Assembly: GCA_036508135.1 (NCBI GenBank)
Contig: DATCHW010000207.1
Span: 62,001 to 126,000 of the forward strand
DNA length: 64,000 nt
Reading direction: 5' to 3'
Origin: DATCHW01 sp036508135
GTDB taxonomy: Bacteria; Bacteroidota; Ignavibacteria; Tepidaquicellales; Tepidaquicellaceae
In this document: piece after piece, positions 44,879 to 53,800 of the stretch
Layout of the letters: each line of letters opens with the position of its first letter
Numbering within the stretch: the stretch's first letter is position 1
Program-made: the position numbers and the translations under genes
Notes under the pieces: model-generated
The model's input: only the letters and a program-made list of their open reading frames with translations
What the model was told of the DNA's origin: nothing
The model's database searches: none

Positions 44879-45727
44879 TTATTCGACATTATTTACCGCA
44901 AGAACAGGTATATCCGATAAACCTATTACCGATTCCGTAATTCTGTCAGTGAAATACAACGACAACCCTTTTTTCCTTTTTATTCCCATCGTGATTAAAT
45001 CGGCATTAATGCTGTTTGCATATTTTACTATAGATGATTCTATACTTTTTCCTGCCCGGATAACGACATTGAAGTCGGCGGAGAAATTCTTCTTGAAGAT
45101 TTCTATTCTTGATTTTACCGTTTCATATTCTTCGAATCTGGATTTAGTATTGACATACAAAAGTCTTATCGAAGCATTTGAACCTTTAAGGATTTCGTTC
45201 ACATGAGAAAACACTTTTACTGCATTTTCAAAAAAATCCGAAGCAAAAATAACTTTCTTTATTTTCGAAGCTTTAGCATTTTTTTTCACAACAAATACGG
45301 GTAAATCAGTGAGCCGCAGTACTCTTTCTGTATTGGCACCGATTTTAATTTTATCTGACTTTTCTCCCCCACCCATTATAATGAAATCCGGCTGAAGTTC
45401 TTCGGCATAGTCAAGAATCTCGTTATAAATGTTCTTCGCAAAAATGACCTTACAAATTACTTTTGAAGTCCCGGTAAAATAACGTTTCCGCATTTCCTGC
45501 AAAAATAATAATGATGCATCCTGAATTCTTTTAACGGCGCTTTTGAGTTCTTTGTCGTACAGGCTGTAATCGTCAAGTTCGGTCACATAAAAATCCGGGA
45601 ATATTGCGGTATGAAAAAGATATATTTTAGCACCAGTTGTGTTTGCTAGTTCGGATGCATATAGAATAGCCGATTCGGAATTTCCCGATAAATCAACAGG
45701 TACTAAAATTTTTTTCATATCCGGCAT
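44879..45727 (-). CDS. Tandem universal stress protein (UspA family)
   Basis: About 282 aa from ATG 45727 (MPDMKKILVPVDLS). The frame is open to 45790, but the extra N-terminus would be purely hydrophobic and is unlikely. Two Usp domains are fused: residues about 3-145 (ILVPVDLSGNSESAILYA ... GANTERVLRLTDLPVFVVK) and about 150-282 (VIFASDFFENAVKVFSHV ... LADITESVIG-type end LSDIPVLAVNN). They bind ATP or AMP in some members. It sits upstream of amt in the same direction with a 115-bp gap. Confidence 0.88.
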   Translation of the reverse strand: MPDMKKILVPVDLSGNSESAILYASELANTTGAKIYLFHTAIFPDFYVTELDDYSLYDKELKSAVKRIQDASLLFLQEMRKRYFTGTSKVICKVIFAKNIYNEILDYAEELQPDFIIMGGGEKSDKIKIGANTERVLRLTDLPVFVVKKNAKASKIKKVIFASDFFENAVKVFSHVNEILKGSNASIRLLYVNTKSRFEEYETVKSRIEIFKKNFSADFNVVIRAGKSIESSIVKYANSINADLITMGIKRKKGLSLYFTDRITESVIGLSDIPVLAVNNVE

Positions 45728-45790
45728 AATTAAAATTATGATAATTACTTTTAAAATAACATACAAAATATCAGTGATGTAAATCGACAA

Positions 45791-46118
45791 CTAACAGAAA
45801 ATTTAAGCAATTTGTTTTTATGAGGTTGACATGTTTAACCAAACTGTTGTACATTTATTTAATTTTTCCGCTAAACCGAACCGCAACGCAACGCTTCTAA
45901 TCCCTGCAAAAACAAAAGGTTGGCAACCACCGAAACTTTAGCAACAAACGTGACACACCGGATAATCTAAGCTACCTGATTGGAAAATGAACAAATATCA
46001 AAAACGATTTGTTTATTTAAGGACAGCTGTATTTCGGGTGAAAGAGATTTTTAAGCAGGAACCGGTTAAAAGAGAACTACCCCAGAGAAGATATTGCTAA
46101 CAATTAAATCATATAAAA
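45791..46118. other. Intergenic region without supported gene
   Basis: 328 bp. I see only a short open frame 45987-46100 (37 codons) with no family features, and scattered imperfect palindromes. It may contain the divergent promoters of the UspA and VOC genes. Confidence 0.5.
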
Positions 46119-46520
46119 ATGGCAACAAAAATGTTTATAAACCTTGCGGTTAAAGACCTCAAACAAACAATGGATTTTTTCTCTAAACTTGGATTTTTAT
46201 ACAATCCACAGTTTACAGATGACAATGCAGCCTGTATGGTTATCAATGACGACTGTTCTGTGATGCTATTGGCAGAGGCTTTTTTCAAAACTTTCACTAA
46301 AAAAGAATTGGTAGATGCTCATAAAAGTACTGAAGTTCTAACTGCAATATCGGCTGACAGTAAAGATAAAGTAAACGAAATACTGGATAAAGCATTAGCA
46401 ATGGGGGCGACAGAGGCAAGAGAACCACAAGACCTCGGCTTTATGTATGGACGAAGTTTTAGCGACTTAGACGGACATATTTGGGAAATTATTTGGATGG
46501 ACCAAAGTGTGATGAAATAA
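46119..46520 (+). CDS. VOC-superfamily (glyoxalase/bleomycin-resistance-like) protein
   Basis: 133 aa, two beta-alpha-beta-beta-beta modules. The pattern MFINLAVKDLKQTMDFFSKLGF at the start and YGRSFSDLDGHIWEIIWMD at the end is that of the extradiol/glyoxalase fold used by many small acyl or drug-binding proteins. The metal ligand His is visible in DGHIWE and the Glu in WEIIW. Reaction unknown. It precedes a gene remnant, suggesting rearrangement after it. Confidence 0.88.
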   Translation: MATKMFINLAVKDLKQTMDFFSKLGFLYNPQFTDDNAACMVINDDCSVMLLAEAFFKTFTKKELVDAHKSTEVLTAISADSKDKVNEILDKALAMGATEAREPQDLGFMYGRSFSDLDGHIWEIIWMDQSVMK

Positions 46521-46590
46521 CGAGAAGGAATTGAAATCCGGAACACCGGTGTATAATAATTGGTCATATACCTAAAGACAACGAGATTAA

Positions 46591-46746
46591 AAGAATAGCA
46601 ACTTAAAACCCGGAAAAACTGTCCGGGATAATTACAAAGCTATTGAAGAAACAATTTTAGATGGAATCATTCCAAATAATTATGAAAAAGTAAAGGAATT
46701 TTTATTTAAAATTTTTGATGATATATTAAAAAATGCAAAAAGCTAA
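46591..46746 (+). pseudogene. C-terminal remnant of an HD-domain/tRNA-nucleotidyltransferase-like gene
   Basis: The open stretch lacks a start and reads KPGKTVRDNYKAIEE, TILDGIIPNNYEKVKEFLF and a helical end. The order KPGxxV...IEExxLDGxIPN is that of the C-terminal part of HD/CCA-type nucleotidyltransferases, from memory. Nothing upstream in frame (a stop at 46588) supports the rest of such a protein, so this is a leftover. It overlaps the start of the next gene by 14 bp. Confidence 0.5.
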
Positions 46747-47011
46747 ATATAAAATATTAGTTCTGCTAGTTCTCATGACATCGGTTTTTACAATCGATAG
46801 CTATGAGTTTTTGCATAATCACGAATCCGGTTCGGATAATCATTGTACATCCTGCTTATTATCTTCGTCATTAATAGCTATCGACAGTGAAGTAACCGGT
46901 ATTGAGGGCTTGAAAATATTACCGGACTTTAATTTAAATCTTCCAGTTTTTTCAATTCATTCCGAATTCACTTTATCATCTGTCTCTGACAGAGCCCCCC
47001 CTTTATCTTAA
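46733..47011 (+). CDS. Small exported His/Cys-rich protein, TonB-receptor partner
   Basis: 92 aa. A signal peptide (about 1-22) is followed by FLHNHESGSDNHCTSC, a His/Cys cluster able to bind metal, and a C-terminus ending RAPPLS. Small proteins with an HNHE...CxxC cluster and a terminal RxPP are regularly found just ahead of metal-type TonB-dependent receptors, as here (87 bp upstream of one). I infer periplasmic metal sensing or delivery. The exact role is undescribed as far as I know. Confidence 0.75.
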   Translation: MQKAKYKILVLLVLMTSVFTIDSYEFLHNHESGSDNHCTSCLLSSSLIAIDSEVTGIEGLKILPDFNLNLPVFSIHSEFTLSSVSDRAPPLS

Positions 47012-47098
47012 TAATTTAAATAGCTGCTATTTCTTTTAATAGTTCCTGGAATCAGGAATTATGTTTTCACATTTTCTTAATTAAAAAGATAAAGGTAA

Positions 47099-49420
47099 AT
47101 GAAAAAACCATTGTTAATATTAATAATAATATCTGGCTTTTACAGATTTTTATATTCGGAGGTTCCGACTGCTAATATCCGGGGAACAGTCACAGATGAG
47201 AATTCCAAACCTCTGGAAATGGTAAGCGTTATTATTCAGGAGATTGGAATATCGACAACAACAGATGAAGATGGAGTTTATAATTTTCTCGACATTCCGT
47301 ATGGTATTTACAATTTTACATTTTCTAAAATCGGTTATTTATCTAAAACAAAATTGCTGACTTTAAATGATTCAGTAGATAATATTAATATAAAATTAGA
47401 ACAGGGTTTGATTGAAACAGTTACTATCGATGTATCAAGTTCATTCGAAGCCCAGGATATTTCTCAAAGTACATTTTCTTCATCTACGCTAAATTCAAGA
47501 AATCTTATAAAAGAAAGAGGTGAAATTTTAGGTACAACAATTTCCGGTATTCCGGGTGTAAATCAGATTTCAACAGGCATAGGCATCGGAAAGCCTGTAA
47601 TCAGGGGACTTTCTTCAAACAGCATCCTGATAATTCACGATGGCGTAAAGCAGGAATCACAACAATGGGGTGACGAGCATGCACCCGAAATAAGTTTGTA
47701 TGATATTGAAAAAATTGACATACTCAGAGGACCAGCAAGCTTAGTCTATGGCTCGGAAGGAATTGGAGGAGTCGTTAATATTATTTCAAAACCTTTACAA
47801 TACTCAAATCTTAATAATATTCTTACATACGGAAATTTCGATATGGGTTTCTTTTCGGTCAATAACGAAGGGACCGGAAATATTACATTTGGAGCCGGTT
47901 TAAAGAATATTGGTTTCAAAGGTCACTTCGGATACGGGAAGTCAGGTGATGTGAAAACACCGGAGGGAATATTTTTAATAAATTCATTAAATAGTTTAAC
48001 TAAAGATACAATCAAAGGTGGAATATTGGCAAATAGCGGGACTAAAGAATTTGAAGGAGGGTTATCATTCGGCATAAAAGGAAATTTTGGTTATATCGAC
48101 GCTGGATTTGAGACATTTAACAGGGAAATCCAGATGCATGACCCAAACCTTCTATCTACAGGAAATCAGCTTTTAAACACAAATCAGTTTGAACTAAGCG
48201 GAAACTTTAACCTGAGTAAGAAATTTCATCTGGAGCCAATTTTATCTTACCAGATGCACGACAGAAAAGAATATGAATCTATCGAAGATAAGAACAATGA
48301 TATATCAACACTGTATTGGAAACTACATACGTTCCAGGGAGATATCCGATTGCATAATGCTTTAAATGTAAATTTATCCGGAACAATTGGAATTATGGTT
48401 TCCAACGAACAAAATAACAGTCTTGGAGTAGAGAAATTAATTCCCAGATATAATTCCACAAGTTATGGAATCTATGCTCTCGAGAAATACAATATAGACA
48501 AATTTACTTTTTCTGCGGGTTTAAGATATGACGCCAAAAATCTAAATATTAAAAGTACTATATTTAAAAATGATTCTTTGGGAAATCCTTCTAAAGTAAT
48601 TAACCCTCAAAATATTAATTTCAGTGCCATAAGCGGTTCTGCCGGGATTGTTTTCAGACCGAACGAAAGTATTGATATATTTAGCAATATCGGTAGAGGC
48701 TGGAGGGCACCATCGGAGTTCGAACTTTTTGTAGATGGTGTTCACGAAGGAACGAACAGGGTTGAAAGAGGAATTATTACTTTGAATCCGAATGCATCTC
48801 CCGACCCGGAAACTTCCCTGAATATCGATTTAGGTTTGAGAGCAAGGCTGGGAACCTTAAATGCAGAAGTTTCCTTATTCAACAATATATTGAATAATTA
48901 TATTTATCCGTCACCGACAAATATTATTGATTCTGCTTCGGGTTTGAGGATTTTTAATATAGTGCAGGATAAAAGTACATTCGGGGGAATCGAATACAGC
49001 TTTCAGTTTCAGCCCCTCGATTTTATCTTATTAAGCTTGAATGGTGATTACATATTTACAATAAATAATGCAACCGATAATCCTCTGCCATTCACCCCTC
49101 CTTCAAAAAATATTATCGAGTTAAAATTACAAAAGAATAATTTATGGAAACTTTACAACCCATATTTTTCTTTTAAAACTAAAATAGTTGCACCACAGAA
49201 AAATGTTGATCCGCTGGAAACTAAAACTGACGGTTACGCATTATTTAATTTTGGAATGGGGTTTGATTTTATAACGGCAAAGACCGTTGCATCCGTCGAT
49301 TTTTCGGTTGATAATATCTTGGATACAAAATATGTTGACCATTTAAGCAGGTATAAAAGTTATGCGCTGAACCCGGGCAGGAGTATTAATTTGAAGTTGT
49401 CCGTTCCGTTTCAGTTTTAG
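47099..49420 (+). CDS. TonB-dependent outer-membrane receptor, metal-uptake type
   Basis: 773 aa. After a signal peptide comes a CarboxypepD_reg domain (about 22-115: IRGTVTDENSKPLEMVSVII). The plug follows (GIGKPVIRGLSSNSILIIHDGVKQ, DILRGPASLVYGSEGIGGVVNII), then a 22-strand barrel ending in an aromatic residue (LSVPFQF). The HIS-bearing plug stretch QQWGDEHAPEIS is reminiscent of ZnuD-like zinc receptors. Together with the small His/Cys protein upstream this suggests zinc or copper uptake energised by TonB. No Fur or Zur box was identified by eye. Confidence 0.92.
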   Translation: MKKPLLILIIISGFYRFLYSEVPTANIRGTVTDENSKPLEMVSVIIQEIGISTTTDEDGVYNFLDIPYGIYNFTFSKIGYLSKTKLLTLNDSVDNINIKLEQGLIETVTIDVSSSFEAQDISQSTFSSSTLNSRNLIKERGEILGTTISGIPGVNQISTGIGIGKPVIRGLSSNSILIIHDGVKQESQQWGDEHAPEISLYDIEKIDILRGPASLVYGSEGIGGVVNIISKPLQYSNLNNILTYGNFDMGFFSVNNEGTGNITFGAGLKNIGFKGHFGYGKSGDVKTPEGIFLINSLNSLTKDTIKGGILANSGTKEFEGGLSFGIKGNFGYIDAGFETFNREIQMHDPNLLSTGNQLLNTNQFELSGNFNLSKKFHLEPILSYQMHDRKEYESIEDKNNDISTLYWKLHTFQGDIRLHNALNVNLSGTIGIMVSNEQNNSLGVEKLIPRYNSTSYGIYALEKYNIDKFTFSAGLRYDAKNLNIKSTIFKNDSLGNPSKVINPQNINFSAISGSAGIVFRPNESIDIFSNIGRGWRAPSEFELFVDGVHEGTNRVERGIITLNPNASPDPETSLNIDLGLRARLGTLNAEVSLFNNILNNYIYPSPTNIIDSASGLRIFNIVQDKSTFGGIEYSFQFQPLDFILLSLNGDYIFTINNATDNPLPFTPPSKNIIELKLQKNNLWKLYNPYFSFKTKIVAPQKNVDPLETKTDGYALFNFGMGFDFITAKTVASVDFSVDNILDTKYVDHLSRYKSYALNPGRSINLKLSVPFQF

Positions 49421-49444
49421 GAGAGATTTGAAACGGATGCTATG

Positions 49445-50029
49445 TTAATATACTTTTATTATCTCCCCTGTTGCGCATCCTTCGACACTCTTTACATATG
49501 CTGCAACAACTTTACGCATTTCTGCGGGTATATGTCCCGGGAAAAAACCTTCATATATCTTTGCTGAATCTTCTACGACCCCCGGGCTTACAATATTTAT
49601 CCTCGTTATTAATTCGCGTGAAGCACCAATTACAAAACTGTTCAGTCCGCCGTTTACAAGCGCGGCAGAAGCAGAATGCTTTACGGGGTCATCAGAAAGA
49701 ATTCCACTCGTCAGCGTAAAAGAATCCTTCACATATTTCTGCCCGATTAACACCGTATTAACCTGTCCCATTAATTTACTTTTTATACCGGCATACATAT
49801 TTTCTTCTGTCATCGTCCGGAAATCCCCGAAATACACACTACCCGCCGCAATAACGCAGGCGTCTATGTTTCCGAGTTTTTCAAACATTGCCTCTATGGA
49901 ATCCGCGGATTCGATATCTACTTTCACATCTGCATTTCTGCCGGCTTTTATTATTTCATTCCTTTTAGAAAGTTCTTCGGTAACCTTTTTTCCGATAATG
50001 CCGCCGGCACCTATTATCAAAATTTTCAT
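49445..50029 (-). CDS. Short-chain dehydrogenase/reductase
   Basis: 194 aa, rather short for an SDR. The N-terminal NAD(P) site reads IIGAGGIIGKKVTEEL with the glycine-rich loop. Later blocks are VIAAGSVYFGDF, SFTLTSGILSDDP and ALVNGGLNSFVIGASREL. A canonical YxxxK is not evident; SASAALVNGG stands where the active-site Tyr would be, as in the YwnB/short-SDR subgroup. It may be an atypical SDR. Its start is 2 bp from the end of the next minus-strand gene, so the two are co-transcribed. Confidence 0.85.
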   Translation of the reverse strand: MKILIIGAGGIIGKKVTEELSKRNEIIKAGRNADVKVDIESADSIEAMFEKLGNIDACVIAAGSVYFGDFRTMTEENMYAGIKSKLMGQVNTVLIGQKYVKDSFTLTSGILSDDPVKHSASAALVNGGLNSFVIGASRELITRINIVSPGVVEDSAKIYEGFFPGHIPAEMRKVVAAYVKSVEGCATGEIIKVY

Positions 50030-50031
50030 AA

Positions 50032-50538
50032 TTATAATTTTTGTTTTATTTTATTTAAAATTGATTTTATTTCTTTTTCGGTAATAATCTTCTCTGAATC
50101 AATAACGTCTATCGCCATGTTTATAGAAATATAGTAACTTGATTCACCGTTAGTATTTTCATCTCCAAAAATAATCTCATTTAAAAGATTATATGCCGAA
50201 TAAAATATTTTTTCTACAGCACAGGGCAAATCCCAGTCATCATCATGTAAAGCCGTTACCGGGTCGGAAAAATCTTTATACAAAGTTTTTATTCTTTCTT
50301 TGCCTTCAACCGTTTTGCTTGAATCCAAATTATTCAAAATGTCTTCTGCTTCCGCTGTAACATCGTGTAACAGATTTTTATTGACGCTATGTTTCAGCAA
50401 AACGATCGAATCTCTATAAGTTAATTTGTTTTTTTCCGAATACTTCTCCCAGACAGGTAAAGCAATTTTTATAAGCATTATCGAAAGGGCAAGTTTTTGC
50501 TTCTCCGATAAAGAGTTACAATATTCTCGTAAAGTCAC
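50032..50538 (-). CDS. Helical protein of unknown function
   Basis: 168 aa, almost entirely alpha-helical, acidic, no signal peptide or membrane segment. The most distinctive parts are ALPVWEKYSEKN, DPVTALHDDDWDLPCAVEKIFYSAYNLLNEIIFG and a basic C-terminus (KIKQKL). The size and helical, acidic nature recall immunity proteins of toxin systems, but no toxin gene is adjacent and I do not claim it. It is transcribed just ahead of the SDR gene (2-bp gap). Confidence 0.7.
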   Translation of the reverse strand: MTLREYCNSLSEKQKLALSIMLIKIALPVWEKYSEKNKLTYRDSIVLLKHSVNKNLLHDVTAEAEDILNNLDSSKTVEGKERIKTLYKDFSDPVTALHDDDWDLPCAVEKIFYSAYNLLNEIIFGDENTNGESSYYISINMAIDVIDSEKIITEKEIKSILNKIKQKL

Positions 50539-50660
50539 TTAGTATTAAAATAATTTGTAAATGAAGTTACAATACAGACAGGCTTATTTCTATGGATTTT
50601 TGAATGCGATGTCGGTTATAAGAAAAATTGTCCGGTTTTATTTCACAGCAGATTAATATT

Positions 50661-51788
50661 TCAACTTTTTGCGTCTGAGTCATTTCCTTTTGAATTCATA
50701 GCGGCTTCTTTATATTCTTTCACCAAAGAGTCCATCAATTCTTTTACGGAAATTATGCCTTTGGTTCTGAATGCGTTTTCACCGGCAAATGCAAAGCCGT
50801 GCTCTAAGTTTCCCTTATATGCATTTGTCAGGGCAAGAGCGATGCAATAAGGTGCGGCTGTATAATCACAGGTTTTTATGCAATGATATGGACATTTGAA
50901 CGGTTGTTTTTTTCCATTTTCAACTGCTTTAAGAAATTTATTTTTTATTGCTCTGCCCGGCATACCGACCGGGCTTTTTATAATAACGATATCTTCTTCA
51001 CTGGAATCAATGTAAGTTTGCTTGAACTCCATCGAAGCATCGCATTCAAAAGTCGGGACAAACCTTGTTCCCAATTGCACACCTGAAGCTCCGAGTTGAA
51101 AGAATTTATGGATATCTTTGCCTGTATAAATTCCGCCGGCGGCAATAACAGGAATCAATTTATTATATTTTTTCTCGAAGGGTTTTAATGCTTCGATGAC
51201 CTCGGGAATGATTTTTTCCAGGATAAAATCGATATCATTAATTTGCTCTTCTTTAAAACCAAGATGACCGCCTGCCATTGGACCTTCAACAACTACTGCA
51301 TCCGGTGGATAATCGTATTTCTCCGTCCAGGATTTTGTTATTATACTTGCGGCTCTCGCCGAAGAAACAATAGGGACTAATTTTGTCTTTGTATCTTTTT
51401 TTAGAAACCCCGGGAGATGAAGCGGAAGCCCGGCACCAGAAAATATAATATCGACTTTTTCTTCAATGCAAGTGTTTATCATATCGGCGTAATTTGTTAA
51501 AGCACCCATTATATTAACACCAATGATACCTTTAGTCAACTCTTTTGCCTTTTTAATCTCTCTCTTTAATGCCCGAATGCTTGCCCCAAGAAAGTCATTG
51601 CCATTATCAAGTTCTTCAAACCCGATACCTGCGGTAGCAATAACGCCTATTCCACCTTCATTTGCAACTGCGGCTGCCAGATTAGCAAGCGAAATTCTTA
51701 CACCCATACCGCCTTGAATTATAGGAAGTTTTGCCAATAAATCACCTATCCTTAATTCTTTTATGTCTTTTATATTCATTAAATTCAA
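50661..51788 (-). CDS. Nitronate monooxygenase (FMN, 2-nitropropane-dioxygenase family)
   Basis: 375 aa. FMN barrel with PIIQGGMGVRISLANLAAAVA at the N-terminus, then VNIMGALTNYADM, the central GPMAGGHLGFK and the phosphate loop GVQLGTRFVPTFE. The Cys cluster CPYHCIKTCDYTAAPYC at the end is typical of the bacterial subgroup annotated as nitronate monooxygenase or enoyl-ACP-reductase-like. It detoxifies propionate-3-nitronate-type compounds. Single gene with a long upstream region. Confidence 0.9.
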   Translation of the reverse strand: MNLMNIKDIKELRIGDLLAKLPIIQGGMGVRISLANLAAAVANEGGIGVIATAGIGFEELDNGNDFLGASIRALKREIKKAKELTKGIIGVNIMGALTNYADMINTCIEEKVDIIFSGAGLPLHLPGFLKKDTKTKLVPIVSSARAASIITKSWTEKYDYPPDAVVVEGPMAGGHLGFKEEQINDIDFILEKIIPEVIEALKPFEKKYNKLIPVIAAGGIYTGKDIHKFFQLGASGVQLGTRFVPTFECDASMEFKQTYIDSSEEDIVIIKSPVGMPGRAIKNKFLKAVENGKKQPFKCPYHCIKTCDYTAAPYCIALALTNAYKGNLEHGFAFAGENAFRTKGIISVKELMDSLVKEYKEAAMNSKGNDSDAKS

Positions 51789-52436
51789 TCGTTTATATAC
51801 AATGGTTTAATTCGGCATTTTGAATTTGAAAATCTTTTTAAATTTGTTTTTAATATATACGAGTGAATCTATCTCGTTTAATGGATTTTAAACGAAGGAC
51901 AATCGATTCGTAAAAAACGGAATATTTATATATATCCGGAATAATATTAAAAAAACAGATTTAATATAATCTCTATTTGGAACAAAAATAAGTGTAAAAA
52001 GTTGTCTCTGCCAAAATTATGATTATTACGGAAAGAGCGTATTGAATGAGCCCTGTATAAAATAGTAATTCATAAATCGTTCTGTTTTTTATTTCGGCTC
52101 TCAGGGAAAACCAAACTTCCGGAGAAACGTTACATTCTTCAATTAGTCTTTTTTCAACGTTTTGAGTGTGACTAAATAAAATCTTTAATTTTTATTGATT
52201 TCAAAATGTAAGTACAAAACATCGAAAATTATTATTGATTTGGTCGGGGATGATCCCGATGTATTCCTGATAAATCATCTAAGAATCGGGAAAGGTCGGG
52301 ACGCCCTCTTTGATCCGAAAAATAACAAATCGATAAGTAATGTATGCCATACTTGACTAAATGTAAAATATACTTGACATTTTGTAAAATTTGTTTTACT
52401 TTTGTATAAATTTTAAATGACGATAAACGGAGTTAG
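51789..52436. other. Long intergenic region with repeat debris and the XRE promoter
   Basis: 648 bp, no supported gene. The region around 52240-52320 contains GTCGGGGATGATCCCGATG and AATCGGGAAAGGTCGGGACG, pieces of a GGTCGGGA palindrome repeat. The segment 52349-52404 is the operator/promoter of the XRE gene. The rest is AT-rich. Confidence 0.6.
52349..52404 (+). promoter_or_regulatory. Promoter/operator of the XRE regulator with tandem 21-bp repeats
   Basis: Two exactly adjacent 21-bp direct repeats of the form ATACTTGAC-N4-TGTAAAAT lie at 52349-52369 and 52370-52390. The second supplies a -35-like TTGACA (52374-52379). A palindrome GTAAAA-tttg-TTTTAC (52384-52399) overlaps TACTTTTG (52397-52404), which fits the Bacteroidota -7 element TAnnTTTG. 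It begins 88 bp before the XRE start. A 21-bp spacing is two helical turns, suiting cooperative repressor dimers; autoregulation is inferred. Confidence 0.7.
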
Positions 52437-52646
52437 ATGAAAACCAATTTAAGAAAATTCAGATTTGAAAAAGGGGACTTAAGCCAACAGGAGTTAGCTG
52501 ATATGGTACAAGTATCCCGTCAAACAATAGTAGCAATTGAGCGGGGAGACTACAATTTATCAGTTAGGCTCGCTCTTTTGTTGGCTGAAAAACTCGGTAC
52601 AACCGTCGAAGAACTTTTTAAATTAGAGGAAAAAGATTATGTTTAA
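52437..52646 (+). CDS. XRE-family transcriptional regulator (small HTH)
   Basis: 69 aa, a single helix-turn-helix domain with recognition segment LSQQELADMVQVSRQTIVAIERGDYNLS, where SRQTI is the recognition helix. Proteins of this size often repress themselves and an adjacent membrane gene. Here the next gene overlaps by 8 bp, and tandem 21-bp repeats with a -7/-35 pair lie upstream. The known small-XRE + DUF2178-type membrane pairs are a good precedent; signal unknown. Confidence 0.92.
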   Translation: MKTNLRKFRFEKGDLSQQELADMVQVSRQTIVAIERGDYNLSVRLALLLAEKLGTTVEELFKLEEKDYV

Positions 52647-53337
52647 ATGGGACAAAATTTCCTGGATAGCATCAGCAATTTTTGCCATAGTTATATTGCT
52701 GGGGGCATTTATCGATAATTCATATCTTTATTTGTTAATCCTTCCTTATTTTTTTCGTCCGACAATAATGGCGTTGGGAGGTGCAAGAAAATATACCGAT
52801 GAACGACAAAAATTTATACAGTATCATTCAGGCAACATTGCTTTAACTGTGCTGATAATTGCAATAATAATATTTGCAATTATAGATCAGATAAATGGAA
52901 AACCAACGGATACATATAATATACTTATTGTGATTACCCTGGTTACTAAAGCGCTGGTTGGTTTAATCTTAATCAGAGATTATAAATCAGCGGGTGTAAG
53001 AACCGGTATTTATGTAGCATTTTTTTATGCTATATTTGTTACCTTTGGAGCTTTCAACATAATTTTCTCACTTAAATATTTCTTAATATTCTGCCCGGCT
53101 ATAGTTGTAGCAGGTATGAGTTTAACAGGTAACAAATACCCGTTTGTAAGTTTCGTATTTTTTTCTTTGATTGGCTTATTGTCTATTGTTCTTTTGGCTA
53201 CAATTGGACCCGAAGGTAATTATATACAAAGAATTGTTATGGGTTTTGTACTTTCAGTTCCGTTATTTGTGACATCATTTTTCTTTTATAAAGGTGCAAG
53301 GGTGGAAAAAGTTTCAGGTAAAGAAATTTCAGATTAA
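52639..53337 (+). CDS. Multi-spanning membrane protein paired with XRE regulator (DUF2178-like)
   Basis: 232 aa with about seven hydrophobic helices. The segment ALGGARKYTDERQKFIQYHSGNIA contains the DERQ...S signature of DUF2178-type membrane proteins that accompany small XRE regulators. The start overlaps the XRE stop by 8 bp, so expression is coupled. Possible role: sensing a membrane signal and controlling the regulator. C-terminus is hydrophilic (KVSGKEISD). Confidence 0.78.
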   Translation: MFKWDKISWIASAIFAIVILLGAFIDNSYLYLLILPYFFRPTIMALGGARKYTDERQKFIQYHSGNIALTVLIIAIIIFAIIDQINGKPTDTYNILIVITLVTKALVGLILIRDYKSAGVRTGIYVAFFYAIFVTFGAFNIIFSLKYFLIFCPAIVVAGMSLTGNKYPFVSFVFFSLIGLLSIVLLATIGPEGNYIQRIVMGFVLSVPLFVTSFFFYKGARVEKVSGKEISD

Positions 53338-53479
53338 TATTTTCAAATCAAATGTTGAAATTATTGATATCACGGAAAAAATTGTATACTTATATGAACC
53401 ATTAAAAAATATGAAAGAAAAGATCCAAGAAATTCCGAAAACAAAACCAATAAAAGACGCTTTTTTACTTGATGATTAA
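53338..53479 (+). pseudogene. Possible 3' gene remnant
   Basis: In the frame that follows, codons read SNVEIIDITEKIVYLYEPL, then a Lys-rich stretch IPKTKPIKDAF before a stop. It lacks a start of its own, but codon choice and an aromatic/charged pattern look protein-like. I do not recognise it. It could equally be chance. Confidence 0.3.
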
Positions 53480-53596
53480 TAACCCCTTATCGTATATATT
53501 TAATTCCATGTTCATATTTTGAATTGAACTAAACAAATATATCTTTGTCAGATTTGTTTTAGTCGGGATGATCCAGAGAACTCCCAAAAACCCGGA

Positions 53597-53683
53597 ACAT
53601 GAAGACACATTTTACTCATCAGGTGAATTGCCGGCATTACCGCTTGATATTCACCGGATGAGTACCCGCTGAATTTTCATGTT
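53597..53683. repeat. Nested palindromic repeat (CTCATC/GGATGAG)
   Basis: Outer arms AACATGAA and TTCATGTT enclose ACTCATCAGGTGAAT (53614-53628) and ATTCACCGGATGAGT (53649-53663), which pair at 14 of 15 positions. It is similar in core to the hairpin at 25565-25598. Confidence 0.7.
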
Positions 53684-53800
53684 AAAATAATTATATAATA
53701 CTTCCCCAAATAATAACATATAACTAAACTTAATTAACATATTATTCGTTAAATATTATATTGAGAATAAAACAAAGAATTAACTTAAAAATAATTTGCA

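Noticed and set aside
45987..46100. 37-codon open frame in the gap between UspA and VOC genes
   Set aside because: No family features, no ribosome site and many basic residues by chance composition; not supported as a gene.
50032..50538. Immunity protein of a toxin system
   Set aside because: Size, acidity and helical nature fit, but no toxin or secretion-linked gene is adjacent and no immunity family was recognised.
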